Assembly (NCBI RefSeq): GCF_902813185.1
Contig: NZ_LR778301.1
Location: 1,798,001 to 1,862,000, forward strand
Direction: 5' to 3'
DNA from: Denitratisoma oestradiolicum
GTDB taxonomy: Bacteria > Pseudomonadota > Gammaproteobacteria > Burkholderiales > Rhodocyclaceae
DNA: 64,000 nt
In this document: piece by piece, positions 25,234-34,505 of the stretch
How the letters are laid out: each line of letters begins with the position of its first letter
Numbering within the stretch: position 1 is the first letter of the stretch
The notes under the pieces: model-generated
What the model saw: the letters and a program-made list of their open reading frames with translations, nothing else
Told to the model about the DNA's origin: nothing
Database searches by the model: none
Made by a program: the position numbers and the translations under genes

Positions 25234-26166
25234 ATGACACTCGAAGAACAACGTTCCATCCTCGCCCTGTGCCTGCATGCCGCCTTTGCCGATGGCGTCA
25301 AGGACGACCGTGAACGCGAAGAGGTAAAACGCATTGCGGAATCACTATCCGAAGGCACCCCTGGCCTAGATATGGCCCGTCTGTATCAAGACGTCCTGCT
25401 CAAACGCCTGTCGCTGGATACGGCGGCAGGCACACTTTCCGATATCGGGCAGCGTCAGTTCGCTTACGAAATGGCTGTTTGCGTCTGCGAGGCTGACGGG
25501 CGCATGAGTCCGGCCGAACGCGCCTTCCTCGACGAACTCAAGCGTTTTCTGAATCTCGACGCTGGCCAATCCAGTGCAATCGAACAGGCCATCGATCCAA
25601 TTGTTTCCGCCGCCGATTTGCCTGTGAAGCCGTTGGAACAAGTCGGCCCCCTGGATGCTGAACTGGACAAGACAATCCTCAACAGCGCCCTGCTTAACGG
25701 AGCACTCGAACTGCTACCCCAGTCTTGGGCATCGATGGCGATTATTCCGCTCCAGATCCGCATGGTATATGGCATCGGTAAGGCACATGGGATCGAACTG
25801 GATCAAGGGCACATCAAGGAGTTCATCGCCGCCGCTGGAGTTGGGCTGACGTCTCAGTATCTAGAGCAGTTCGGCCGAAAGCTGCTGGGCGGCTTGCTGG
25901 GCAAGGCGGCAGGAAAGACCTTCGGGAAGGTCGGTCGCGCTGCCACCGGCATGGTCTTCTCGTTCGCCACCACCTATGCGCTCGGTCAGGTGGCGAAGCG
26001 CTATTACGCCGGTGGTCGGAGCATGAGCACCGCGTTGTTGCAGGAAACTTTCCAGAGCCTGCTGACTCCTGCAAAGCAATTGCAACAACAGTATCTACCG
26101 CAGATCGAACAGAAGGCACAATCACTGGACTTGGGGCAGGTAATGAATTTGGTGCGCGGGGTGTGA
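25234..26166 (+). CDS. TerB-like tellurite-resistance-family protein
   Basis: A 310-residue protein whose N-terminal half is a TerB-like helical domain (LALCLHAAFADGVKDDRER and FAYEMAVCVCEADGRMSPAERAFLDELKRFL, given as separate blocks). The acidic D-G-x-x loops are possible metal ligands. The C-terminal half (about 150-270) is Gly/Ala-rich and may be membrane-associated (GGLLGKAAGKTFGKVGRAATG). TerB-like domains occur in tellurite resistance and phage-defence contexts; specific role unknown. It is the last gene of segment A. Confidence 0.7.
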   Translation: MTLEEQRSILALCLHAAFADGVKDDREREEVKRIAESLSEGTPGLDMARLYQDVLLKRLSLDTAAGTLSDIGQRQFAYEMAVCVCEADGRMSPAERAFLDELKRFLNLDAGQSSAIEQAIDPIVSAADLPVKPLEQVGPLDAELDKTILNSALLNGALELLPQSWASMAIIPLQIRMVYGIGKAHGIELDQGHIKEFIAAAGVGLTSQYLEQFGRKLLGGLLGKAAGKTFGKVGRAATGMVFSFATTYALGQVAKRYYAGGRSMSTALLQETFQSLLTPAKQLQQQYLPQIEQKAQSLDLGQVMNLVRGV

Positions 26167-27045
26167 CCCACCGATTGTTGTTTCCTGCTTCAAGGATTGT
26201 TGCAATGCTATCGATGCCAATTGAGGAAGCTTCAAGTCAGATTTACACCTGACCTGAACGACAGGTGACCGGTACATTGCCGTCCGACATTACCCTTCGG
26301 GCCAACAGCCGGATTGGCCGATCGGCCTCCGACAGCTACGACTCGATAGTAAAGCAAATAGATGACCTACCAATCGCTCATAGTCAAAGCAAAATGATGT
26401 GTACCATCATTTGGTCGTTGCTTATGACTGCCCGATGTTGCCAGACAATGCCAGTAGCTTGCTCCCCTCACCAGCTATTCGGCTGCTTGTATTTGCCAGA
26501 CGTTGCTAGATGTTGCTCGTCTTTGCCAGTCACTCCCACTCTATTATTACAATGGCCTTGTAAGCCTTGCCGTTACTGGGTTTCATCAGAGACATCCCTT
26601 TCAATACCGTCTTCAATACCGTCTTCAGAAGAACGCTTAGTATTCATGCGGGTTTCCGGGCGATGACAAAAATTCGATCTCGTACTGACTATTCAAGACT
26701 ATTGCGTCTGAAACCGCTCTCAAGCGCCGAAATAGTAGCCGACAGCAGATCAAACGCACGTAAATACCGAAGAGATTTTCACCTCGCTGATACCGTCACG
26801 AATCCAAAACGGATAGTGCAGTCCGTACTGCTGCTCCAATCCCGCCAATGAATCCGCCACTGATAATACTGCAATGGCGACACGATTAATCTCGGGCGTT
26901 TCGGTGCAGGCAATATGGAAGCAACCGGCCACTATGCTGCCGGTCAGGCAGGCCCGACAACGGCCAGACCGTCGTGTCCCGCGATCTGCTGGAGGCCACC
27001 GACTGGCGGCACGTTCCGGAGGCTTTCCAGCCTCGCAAGTAACGA
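26167..27045. other. Junction region with att2 and decayed gene fragments
   Basis: About 880 bases without an intact gene. 26398-26452 repeats the TGCCAGA block found beside att1, more TGCCAGACGTTGC-type repeats follow to 26527, then att2 at 26530-26547, then a tandem CAATACCGTCTT repeat at about 26600. Two protein-like fragments follow: on the minus strand around 26750-26920 (EQQYGLHYPFWIRDGISEVK) and on the plus strand ending at 27042 (VVSRDLLEATDWRHVPEAF). Neither has a plausible start; both look like remnants. Confidence 0.5.
26530..26547 (-). other. Second guaA-type attachment site (att2)
   Basis: On the minus strand ATAATAGAGTGGGAGTGA reads IIEWE-stop, again the GuaA C-terminus without a guaA gene. 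It matches att1 at 14 of 18 positions, with identical core GAGTGGGA, in the same orientation. It divides the cytochrome segment from the defence/conjugation segment, as expected for tandem insertions at one site. Confidence 0.6.
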
Positions 27046-28554
27046 TCATGTCATCACTTTCCGCGCTGCCAGTTTTGCCTCAAGCAGACGATAGGCCAGC
27101 TTCTCATCGAGCTTCGGGAGGTTCGGTTCGTACTGCAAGAGATCAGCCAGCACCGGCGTCACAACATCGAACAGCGCCGACAGCAGCGCTTCGCCGACTG
27201 CACGCGGCTCTGCAAGATCCTCCAGCAGCCCCGACATTTCGCCGTGGGCGAGCTTGTTGCGGCCTTCTCGATAGACCTTGTGGACGGCGGTATCCACCGT
27301 GAGCGCGCCCTCGGGCACGGTCTCCCCCTCAGGCCTGAGCGCAGTCTCGGCGAAGCTTTTCATATCGTTCGCCTTGCCGCCTGCGCCCGATAGCCCGTCA
27401 GCGGCACAGCCATAGTTGACCACTGCCATGAAGTCGGAAGCCTCGCGACGAGCTTCACCGACCCAGTACAGCGCATTGGCCCAGCGTTCGACGAGATGCA
27501 GCGCATGTCCGCTTCGCCGTCCATCGACGTAGTGCTGCAAGATGCACCCGGCGGCATCCAGGAAGGATTGCTCGCCCGCCATCTTGGCAGCCAGCGCACC
27601 CGGACGTCCGCCAAGGCCAGGCATCTGTACGCTCGACCCACGCAATATCCGGCCGTCCAGCGTGGTCGCGAACCGGTCCTCTGCAAAAAGATGCTGCCGG
27701 CCGGCTTTCGTAAATCGTCGCGCATCCTCGACCTGGAACCTCAGTCCGATTGCGTCAATCGCAAGTCCCACCACCACCGACGCTTTGAAATGAGACCGCG
27801 CATGCTCATGCCCTTCCATCCGGATGGTCGCTACCCAGCTGTAATGGCGCAGCGTACGCAGAACGTCCAACGCATGCGACGCACGGCGGCCACCCTCGGT
27901 GGCAGCTGATCGAGTGGTCAACTCCTCCATGTCCAGTTCACGGGCCTCGAACTGGCGGATGAGCTCGCGGACCTCCGAGTCCTTGACAAAGGAATCGAGC
28001 CACTCCGCTCTCGGCAGGAACCGCACTGGCCCCACGGCGAATGCCGGCACAGCCTGATCAGAGTGAAACAGATGGCAAGGGATATGCCGGTCGACGTCGG
28101 GACTCGCGCTGGCGGCCAGTTGCTGCAAGCGCGCTTGGTAGTCGTCGGCGAGCACAGCATAAAAATCGTCACCGAGCAGCACGTCGTGCTCATTCTGGCC
28201 GTCCGGTACTGTTGGAAGGCGCGATTGGCAGTCGCGAAGCGTGTCCCCGATGGCCTGGAACGAGAGCTTCATGAAGGCCTCCCGATCAATCGTCTGGCGC
28301 AGGGCTTCGCGTGATTTCCAGTTTTGCTGTGACAGCAAGTGAGCCGCGTCCACGCCGACTTGCGTGACCGGATACTGACCGCCTTGCGACACCGGAATGG
28401 CAAGTGGAACCAATGGGTTCGCGCTGAGGGCATGCCATTGAGCAAAGGTCATCGCCTTCGCCTTGATCACGTCCTCGACGATCGTCTCCATGAGCTTTCC
28501 AGCGGGCGTCTCTGTTGCACCGCCCGAGCTTGCAAACTTGTTCTCTCTTGCCAT
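27046..28554 (-). CDS. HEPN-domain (ApeA-like) protein of the defence operon
   Basis: A 502-residue protein not recognised along most of its length. Near residue 430 it carries YREGRNKLAHGEMSG, which contains the R-x4-H signature (RNKLAH) of HEPN ribonucleases inside a helical C-terminal domain, as in Apea-like proteins of anti-phage systems. The gene lies 13 bases after the UvrD-like helicase gene on the same strand and is the last of a five-gene operon. Inferred role: RNA-cleaving effector. The N-terminal 300 residues may be a sensor. Confidence 0.6.
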   Translation of the reverse strand: MARENKFASSGGATETPAGKLMETIVEDVIKAKAMTFAQWHALSANPLVPLAIPVSQGGQYPVTQVGVDAAHLLSQQNWKSREALRQTIDREAFMKLSFQAIGDTLRDCQSRLPTVPDGQNEHDVLLGDDFYAVLADDYQARLQQLAASASPDVDRHIPCHLFHSDQAVPAFAVGPVRFLPRAEWLDSFVKDSEVRELIRQFEARELDMEELTTRSAATEGGRRASHALDVLRTLRHYSWVATIRMEGHEHARSHFKASVVVGLAIDAIGLRFQVEDARRFTKAGRQHLFAEDRFATTLDGRILRGSSVQMPGLGGRPGALAAKMAGEQSFLDAAGCILQHYVDGRRSGHALHLVERWANALYWVGEARREASDFMAVVNYGCAADGLSGAGGKANDMKSFAETALRPEGETVPEGALTVDTAVHKVYREGRNKLAHGEMSGLLEDLAEPRAVGEALLSALFDVVTPVLADLLQYEPNLPKLDEKLAYRLLEAKLAARKVMT

Positions 28555-28567
28555 TTTCCCTTCCTAC

Positions 28568-29986
28568 TTAGCCCAATATGGGGCTGGCGCTACACACAAC
28601 CAGCTTCATTGATCCGCGGGTCATAGCCACATATAAGTGCTGTGCGCTCATGCCCTCCGTATTCAGCACCACCGCCACTTCCGCCTCCAGCCCTTTGAGC
28701 AGCAGCGTGCTGCCGACTGCACGCTTGGGCAACGGGCGGCCCAACAATCGGTTCTCTTCGCGCACGCGCCTGGCAGCCTCCGCAAGCGGGACGTTTCCTG
28801 CCGAAGCGCCACGCAGCGCCTTGAGCACGCCGTAAAGAATGGCGGGCCGATGCACGCGCACGTTCGGCATCTCACGCAGCTCTGACAGCAGTGTTGCGGC
28901 TGCGGCGATGCAGGGGGCGCGCTGGAACGCCAAGGCACAGCTCTCCGCTGCGGACGGCGGATTCCTTGCGGTTCCTCGGGCCAACGACTCCAGACGCCGT
29001 GTCAGCTCTGCGACACCCACGTTGGTCATGACGCTTTGCGCCAGCGCCAGCAACTGCCCCATGGCCCCCGCAGACGCAACATCGAAACTATTACCGAAGG
29101 CGATGAGGTCTTGCAAATCAACTGCCTCAACGGTCGAGGCCCCTGGCGTCTGGCTTGCAAAGTTCTGCTGGCTCGAACGGTTACGGCTGTCCGCGATGAT
29201 CAGCACGCGCCCGTCGGCGGTGGGCGGCAGCGTCCGCGCGGCAGCCAGTCGCTGCGGGTGGTCGTTGGGCGGGATGGTCTGAACCCACGTCACATGTGCT
29301 GGTGGCCCGGTGCGCAGATCCACCGACTGACCAGCCACCAACAGGCGGCGAACCTCCAGCAGCCATTGTCCGAGTGCTTCCGCACCGGCACTGCGCCACC
29401 GCCACGGCGTGGCCAGTTCCGCCACGACCGGGAAATGCGCGCACACTTGCTGCTCCCAGTTGGCCAACGCGTTGCCACCGAACCCGAAGATGCCCTGCAT
29501 CGGATCGCCAAGCACGCAGGCCGGCAGAATCAGCGAGAGAAAGTAGATGAGATAGTGCTGAGGCACCGAACAGTCCTGGTACTCGTCAACAATGAGGTGC
29601 GTGTAGGACGCTTTCAGAACCTCGCTGACGTGCCCGGCCTGCAACAGCTTCCAGGCGAATTCGCGGATCGCCGGGTAGTCTCGCGCCGGCGTGGCGAGCC
29701 GCAGGATGTCCGGGTCGTGACCGCTGCGACCCGGAAAGCTCGCAATCAACCGAATGGCCCAGCCGTCGATGGTGCTCAATCGATAGGCACTGTGCGGCAC
29801 ACCGGCACGGTCCAGCCGGCCACGAAGTGCCGCCACGCCAGCATTCGTGTGCGTGAGCACGAGGATGGGTTTGCGACCTCGGTGAGCGGCCAGGGCGTGG
29901 GCGATCAACTGTGTCTTGCCGCACCCGGCCGGTGCCGTAACGGTACCGCGGGCAATCGCGCGCAGGTCGATTTCAGCGGGGCCCAT
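28568..29986 (-). CDS. gajB: UvrD-like SF1 helicase, GajB-like
   Basis: A 472-residue superfamily 1 helicase-like protein. It has Walker A TAPAGCGKTQ (18-27), motif II LIVDEYQDC (131-139), LGDPMQGIFGF (motif III), and C-terminal LLLKGLEAEVAVVLN and YVAMTRGS (motifs V-VI). It is shorter than true UvrD, as GajB proteins are. It overlaps the OLD-nuclease gene by 14 bases, the GajA-GajB pairing of the Gabija anti-phage system. Confidence 0.75.
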   Translation of the reverse strand: MGPAEIDLRAIARGTVTAPAGCGKTQLIAHALAAHRGRKPILVLTHTNAGVAALRGRLDRAGVPHSAYRLSTIDGWAIRLIASFPGRSGHDPDILRLATPARDYPAIREFAWKLLQAGHVSEVLKASYTHLIVDEYQDCSVPQHYLIYFLSLILPACVLGDPMQGIFGFGGNALANWEQQVCAHFPVVAELATPWRWRSAGAEALGQWLLEVRRLLVAGQSVDLRTGPPAHVTWVQTIPPNDHPQRLAAARTLPPTADGRVLIIADSRNRSSQQNFASQTPGASTVEAVDLQDLIAFGNSFDVASAGAMGQLLALAQSVMTNVGVAELTRRLESLARGTARNPPSAAESCALAFQRAPCIAAAATLLSELREMPNVRVHRPAILYGVLKALRGASAGNVPLAEAARRVREENRLLGRPLPKRAVGSTLLLKGLEAEVAVVLNTEGMSAQHLYVAMTRGSMKLVVCSASPILG

Positions 29987-31703
29987 GGGCAGCCCACGCA
30001 GATACCTGGTCCACCAGCGCCTTGAAGCCTGGATCGCATAGCGGCAAGTCCGGCGCCACGATGGTCCGTGCTACGTCCTCCATCCAAGAGATGGACTTGA
30101 ACCAACCGGCCTTGCGTATGCGCGCCGCCTGCCCGAGCATGGCTCGGCTTGGCACTGACAGCGCTTGCGTGTTCTGGATTTCGTCCCAGACGGCCTGAAC
30201 GGTCAGCGTGTTGTTAGAGACGGTGCGCAGGTGTTCGTGAATCAGGTCGCCATGCAGGTCGTGGGCATATTTGATCAAGTGCTGGCAGGCCACCGGCGTG
30301 AGGCTGCCAAACAGTTCGTCCTCCAATGCGCGTCCTGCGCGGTAGGCGACGACCGCGCCACCGGCCTGCAGAAATGCCTGTTCGATGACAGGCGTGGGCT
30401 TCTTGTCGTCATCCCGCACCACCATCACCCTGTAGCCTAATGACTGGAAGGCGGCCGCGCGGGCATAGGGGCGTTCGGGCTCGCCACCGCCACAATCGAC
30501 CATGGCAATGCCCTGTGCTGCCAGGGACACGCCGCCGTGTTCGACCCGGTGCAAATCCAGGCCACGCAGGAGTCCGATCTCGCTGGCCCCTTCGCACACG
30601 ATCACGGAGCCAGCCAGAAAGGCCTCGGGATAGAGGCGAATGGTGCTTTGGGTGTCGTTATCGGTGCCCACCATGCGGGCCTCGTGGCGGTGGAGACTGC
30701 GGCGCAGTACGAAGAGCTGGCCGCCCGACAGCTCCCTGAGCGCCACTGGCGAATGCGTAGTGAGAAACGCCTGCAGCGGGGCCGCTTCCTTCGCTCCGAG
30801 AGAGCCGAGAAACCGAGCAATGCGGTGCGGCTCAAGGCCGTACTCCAGTTCGTCCGAAAGGACGATCGACGCTTGGCTGGCCGCCTTACGCTGTAGACCA
30901 GCGACCAACAGGCGCGTGGACCCGACCCCGAGACTGCGAAGCGGGATGCCGCCCTCGTTGTGCAGGGAGATGGTCCCGCCTCCGAACGACACGGAATGCG
31001 AGTCGAGCAGTGCTCTCGCCTTCGCGCCGATGTGGACGCCGAGTTCCTGCGCGGTCGCAGCGACGATCCCCAGCGCTTCTCCCAATTGCAGCTCGGCCTG
31101 ATCGCCAAAGGTGCCGCGCGCATCCCGCGCAGCCTTCACGAGGGCTGCCGAGGCATCAGCGCGCTCCTCCGAGATGCGGTTCAGGACCGAGCCTCGCTGC
31201 CAGCCCAAGTTGTAGTCAGCGAGCGCGCCGATCCGCGTCGGCGCCAGGGCCAGACGGTCCTTCCACGCGAGTGTCTTCACCAGACCTTGCTGGGAAGCGC
31301 GGTCGGAGATGAGAGTCCAGGATGGCTCCAGGTCGCTGGCGACGGTCAGATTGAGGCAGAGAACCACCTCTGCACCGGCGGACGGCTCGTCTTCGACGAT
31401 GCCCGTGGCGGCGTGATAGCCGCGCAGAAACGCACCGAAGCTTTCCAGCGCACTCATGCTGTCATCCAGCGCGCCCAGCGTCAGCGTGATGCTGATTGGA
31501 GCGGTGATGTCCAGGCCGAAGAAGTCAGCGTCGGAAATCTGGACATTGCGCCTAGCGCCCATGCACAGATCGACCGCATCCAGCACCGTGGATTTTCCGC
31601 TATCGCCCGTGCCGATCAGACAATTGATGCCAGGCGATGGACACCACACCAGTTGCTTGATGCCACGGAAGTTGGCGATCTCGATCTTTCTTATTCTTGC
31701 CAT
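29973..31703 (-). CDS. gajA: OLD-family ATPase/TOPRIM nuclease, GajA-like
   Basis: A 576-residue protein with the Gabija GajA layout: ABC-type ATPase (Walker A GTGDSGKST at 31-39, signature LGVGSTRLL, Walker B IVLSDELEYGLE, H-loop TTHSP) followed by a TOPRIM nuclease domain (VIVCEGASEIG with catalytic Glu, MVVRDDD with the DxD pair). In Gabija, GajA nicks DNA when nucleotide levels drop during phage infection. Length is close to characterised GajA. Classification by motif and neighbour only; other OLD classes are possible. Confidence 0.8.
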   Translation of the reverse strand: MARIRKIEIANFRGIKQLVWCPSPGINCLIGTGDSGKSTVLDAVDLCMGARRNVQISDADFFGLDITAPISITLTLGALDDSMSALESFGAFLRGYHAATGIVEDEPSAGAEVVLCLNLTVASDLEPSWTLISDRASQQGLVKTLAWKDRLALAPTRIGALADYNLGWQRGSVLNRISEERADASAALVKAARDARGTFGDQAELQLGEALGIVAATAQELGVHIGAKARALLDSHSVSFGGGTISLHNEGGIPLRSLGVGSTRLLVAGLQRKAASQASIVLSDELEYGLEPHRIARFLGSLGAKEAAPLQAFLTTHSPVALRELSGGQLFVLRRSLHRHEARMVGTDNDTQSTIRLYPEAFLAGSVIVCEGASEIGLLRGLDLHRVEHGGVSLAAQGIAMVDCGGGEPERPYARAAAFQSLGYRVMVVRDDDKKPTPVIEQAFLQAGGAVVAYRAGRALEDELFGSLTPVACQHLIKYAHDLHGDLIHEHLRTVSNNTLTVQAVWDEIQNTQALSVPSRAMLGQAARIRKAGWFKSISWMEDVARTIVAPDLPLCDPGFKALVDQVSAWAAHGPR

Positions 31704-31870
31704 TGGGTGCCCCTGTGATGATGCGGCCTGTTCCGCTTAAGAAAGTCCTGGTGCAGAAGCACATTGCGAAGTGTTCGATTCTTTGCGCTGCCTGCATTCT
31801 TTCGCAGGACATCGCCTGAGTTCCAATGGCCCACGGTCGTATCGATAACCACCGATGCAACTGGCGCGAC

Positions 31871-32584
31871 TCAGGTCTTCGGAGCGTCTTTCGCTTCATA
31901 GATCCGCCGGGCTAGAAGGCTGGCGAAAATCAGATACTGCGCGGCCTTCTCCGGGTCGAGATCATGATTTAGCGAATGAGCCTTGGGATTGCGAATGCCA
32001 AGGTAAGCTCCGACCAAAATTTGCATGAACCCCTTCTGGTCATTTTTTCCCGACTCCGTGTCGAGTTCGCTGAGGATCAGGTGCGGCTTTTCCAAGCTCA
32101 ACACTTGTGTCGCTAGAGCCGCGCCGTCGAGATCCAGGCCGGTGCGCTCTCGCATCAGATCAAAGATTGCAACGACGGAGTTCAACACGGCATCGCGGTA
32201 GTGTCCGTCCACATAGTGCTGGAAGGCATGCGCGAAGATAACCGGATGCAGCAGTTCCTCGAAGCCTATGCTCGGTTTGGTGCCCGTCGCGTCGCGCACA
32301 TGCGCTTCTGCCCTCACCTCAACCTGGGGTAGATCGCGCGCAAGGATGTCGTCGTAATCATTAGCGTCGCCAAATCCGATATGCCTCCCAAGATTTCCCA
32401 TGTCGTGCTCAGGGAACCCTGCGCCGGTCCACAGCTTGCGCAGCAGTTGATAGTCGGCTTTCAAATAGCCATTAATCAACTTGGCCCCTGCTTTATCGTC
32501 GCTCGCAAGGAGGCCTTGTGCATCGATCGCTTTCTGACGCATTGCCCGAAACAGGGCATTTACCTCCAGGTACCATTCAAGCAT
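31871..32584 (-). CDS. TIGR02391/Ymh-like HEPN protein
   Basis: A 237-residue helical protein resembling the TIGR02391 (Ymh) family often found beside restriction and Abi genes. Landmarks are the central VIFAHAFQHYVDGHYRDAVLNS and a C-terminal GIRNPKAHSLNHD, containing the R-x4-H HEPN motif (RNPKAH). A potential toxin or RNase. It is second in the minus-strand defence operon, 23 bases after the AbiJ-like gene and 167 bases before the GajA-like gene. Confidence 0.7.
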   Translation of the reverse strand: MLEWYLEVNALFRAMRQKAIDAQGLLASDDKAGAKLINGYLKADYQLLRKLWTGAGFPEHDMGNLGRHIGFGDANDYDDILARDLPQVEVRAEAHVRDATGTKPSIGFEELLHPVIFAHAFQHYVDGHYRDAVLNSVVAIFDLMRERTGLDLDGAALATQVLSLEKPHLILSELDTESGKNDQKGFMQILVGAYLGIRNPKAHSLNHDLDPEKAAQYLIFASLLARRIYEAKDAPKT

Positions 32585-32607
32585 TGCGTCTCTCCCAGGT
32601 TGACTTC

Positions 32608-33513
32608 CTACTTCTTTCGCAGCATCAACTGGATCATCGCGAACAGGCGGTGGAACAGGTAGTCGACCTGATCCACATCGATCACCGGCACCTGGCTGAT
32701 CTCCGAATGCCGTATGAGGTGACTGTTTCCAATGGAGTTCAGTTCTGTCGCTTCTGTCTCCAGTCTCTCCCGCAGCGACGGCACAGAAGTCACCGCGTCG
32801 AGGATGATCTTGACCGACCGTTTCTTATCGCTCGGGTCAGCGAGTGATTTGAGACGCTCCCATGCGTCCCACAACCGCTCCAGCGCTTCGCGACGCACCA
32901 ATGGATTGCGGTCCGAAAACTTGGCCCGGCACTCGTCCAGCATGTTATCGAGCGTGCGATCCCCCGTATTGAAGAGCGTTCGTTTCAGCTCTTCGCCAAG
33001 CACAGGCGGGAGCACTCGTTCAATTCGACCATTGGGCAGCATCTCGAACGCAACCCCGTTGCGCGCGAATATGCGATTGACGGTCGCGCGGAAGTCCTCC
33101 TGCCCAGCTTCCTGGTCGAAGGTCAGGTGGTGATGACTGAAGAAGTCGTGATACTTCCCGGAGATCGGCTTTGCCACTGATGTGTGAACGAACTCGATGA
33201 AGTCCAAGACGAGCAAGGTGTCCGGCGCGAACGGCTGGCGCTCAGCAAAGTAGCCCTCCCCGTCAATGGAGACGGTCTCCAACGGCCAAGCCAGACCCGG
33301 CATTTCTGCGCTTACGGAAGCCGCCAAGGCGTCCGCATCGCCGCCGCAAGTGGCTTGTCCATCCGGGCAGCGTTCGGGAAAACGCAGGCCGAATGCGCCG
33401 CTATTGATCAAGGCCTGTACCGTTGCCACGAGGCCCGCCCAGACCGTGGGCGAAATCTCCTGCTCGGTGCGTGTGCGTGGACCGTTCTCACGATCGCTGA
33501 AGTAGTCGATCAT
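32608..33513 (-). CDS. AbiJ-NTD4-like protein, first gene of the defence operon
   Basis: About 301 residues starting MIDYFSDRENGPR, then SPTVWAGLVATVQALINSGAF, FFSHHHLTFDQEAG and LERLWDAWERLKSL, blocks I associate with proteins annotated as AbiJ N-terminal domain 4. The C-terminal HLIRHSEISQ may be a degenerate HEPN site. Start ATG 33513 is preferred over the GTG at 33537 because GGAG lies at suitable distance. Probable sensor or Abi component; function inferred from family and neighbours. Confidence 0.55.
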   Translation of the reverse strand: MIDYFSDRENGPRTRTEQEISPTVWAGLVATVQALINSGAFGLRFPERCPDGQATCGGDADALAASVSAEMPGLAWPLETVSIDGEGYFAERQPFAPDTLLVLDFIEFVHTSVAKPISGKYHDFFSHHHLTFDQEAGQEDFRATVNRIFARNGVAFEMLPNGRIERVLPPVLGEELKRTLFNTGDRTLDNMLDECRAKFSDRNPLVRREALERLWDAWERLKSLADPSDKKRSVKIILDAVTSVPSLRERLETEATELNSIGNSHLIRHSEISQVPVIDVDQVDYLFHRLFAMIQLMLRKK

Positions 33514-34108
33514 CACGTTGACTCCGTTCGTGGCCACACCACGATCGTGGCGACGCGTCTTTTCAATAATTTCATCTCCCTGGGCAGAACTAACGTGTTC
33601 ATGCTTGAGGCCTCAACAGCGACGCGCTATTTGGACTCCTTTGGTCGGTGAGGTTCATTAAGGTCACCACCAGTGGCGCCATGGGGCCTTCTAGCAAAGT
33701 CCGTGTTGGCAATTCAGAATGCATTATTCTAATGAACTTTTGGTCGACCTTCGTGTAGACACGTCGTCCAACGAGGTTTATCCACCGTCATGGCGATGCG
33801 CTTTCTTCAACCGCTTCCGCTACGGCGGATAAACGCTATTTCTAGAACAACTGCTGTACTTTGGTACCCGCCTTTCATTAGGTGACGGGCCGAAGGTCAG
33901 CATTGGGGCAAGTTGCTGTCACTGGCGGGTATTACATTTCATGTGGCGCTTTTGACGGCATTCTGGGTGGCAGCCTTGGCACCATTATCGGTGCTGGGAC
34001 ACAGTAAATCACGCGAGCCGCCCGAAATGCGTACTTTACGGTCGCATTTCAGTCACAAGCTCCGACCCTCCGTTGCTACGATCACGATGTCGCAAAATGG
34101 AGTCTGAA
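33514..34108. other. Intergenic region between divergent defence and regulator genes
   Basis: Roughly 590 bases without a convincing gene. It should hold the promoters of the minus-strand defence operon and the plus-strand PrtN-like gene. It contains a near-palindrome AGAATGCATTATTCT (about 33716-33730) and the 27-bp inverted repeat listed separately at 34024. Confidence 0.6.
34024..34050. promoter_or_regulatory. 27-bp inverted repeat, copy 1
   Basis: Arms GAAATGCG and CGCATTTC flank an 11-base centre (TACTTTACGGT). Identical arms and a similar centre recur at 42830-42856 and 51705-51731. This copy lies 59 bases before the PrtN-like start. The arms are too far from a T-run to be a terminator, so a protein-binding operator is more likely. 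Confidence 0.65.
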
Positions 34109-34420
34109 ATGAGCCACGTCACCACAGAAAACAGCCTGGAGATTTTGTCCCTGCGCTACGGCCGTTCTCTGCTTCCGCTCTCCGTGGCTGCTCGCGAGAT
34201 CGGCATCAATCTCCGAACGGCACACAATCAGATCGGCAAGGGAAAATTCCCGGTCCCCACCATTCTTCAGGCCCGGCGGCGCTATGTTCATGTTGAGGAT
34301 CTGGCGGGGTACATCGATCGATTACGGCGCACTGGTGGAACGGAGAGCCATCTCCCCATGAAAGTGACGCGGACGAATGGACATACGGAAAAGTTGGAAA
34401 TTCAATCCAACCATGCCTGA
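34109..34420 (+). CDS. PrtN-like helix-turn-helix regulator
   Basis: A 103-residue protein. The run LRYGRSLLPLSVAAREIGIN, then a helix-turn-helix-like segment and VHVEDLAGYIDRLR, matches the layout of pyocin activator PrtN (YxGRxxIPL ... VHLQDLAxYID). It probably binds DNA and controls genes of the element; a 27-bp inverted repeat lies just upstream. Two earlier in-frame Met codons exist; this one best fits the conserved start. Confidence 0.65.
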   Translation: MSHVTTENSLEILSLRYGRSLLPLSVAAREIGINLRTAHNQIGKGKFPVPTILQARRRYVHVEDLAGYIDRLRRTGGTESHLPMKVTRTNGHTEKLEIQSNHA

Positions 34421-34505
34421 CTGTACGTACGCGCGCGATCCAGTCCACTGGCCACTGGACATCTGCGACATTCCAATATACTAATGACAAACAACAGGAG
34501 GAGCC

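Larger units (their letters stand above)
13880..26547. mobile_element. Accessory segment A between two guaA-like att sites
   Basis: About 12.7 kb bounded by att1 (13880-13897) and att2 (26530-26547), both in the same orientation. It carries a GNAT/DUF1778 toxin-antitoxin pair, a two-component system, the SHP/DHC/octaheme electron-transfer genes, a CDF transporter and a TerB-like protein. No integrase is seen inside, so it may be mobilised in trans by the neighbouring element or be a remnant. Confidence 0.5.

Noticed and set aside
26337..26350. CTACGACTCGATAGT as a third att-like site
   Set aside because: Only partly similar to att1 and lacks the GAGTGGGA core, so chance similarity is likely.
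33913..34107. Possible small membrane peptide before the PrtN-like gene
   Set aside because: Hydrophobic N-terminus only; it runs through the 27-bp repeat and lacks a ribosome-binding site, so it is better seen as promoter DNA.
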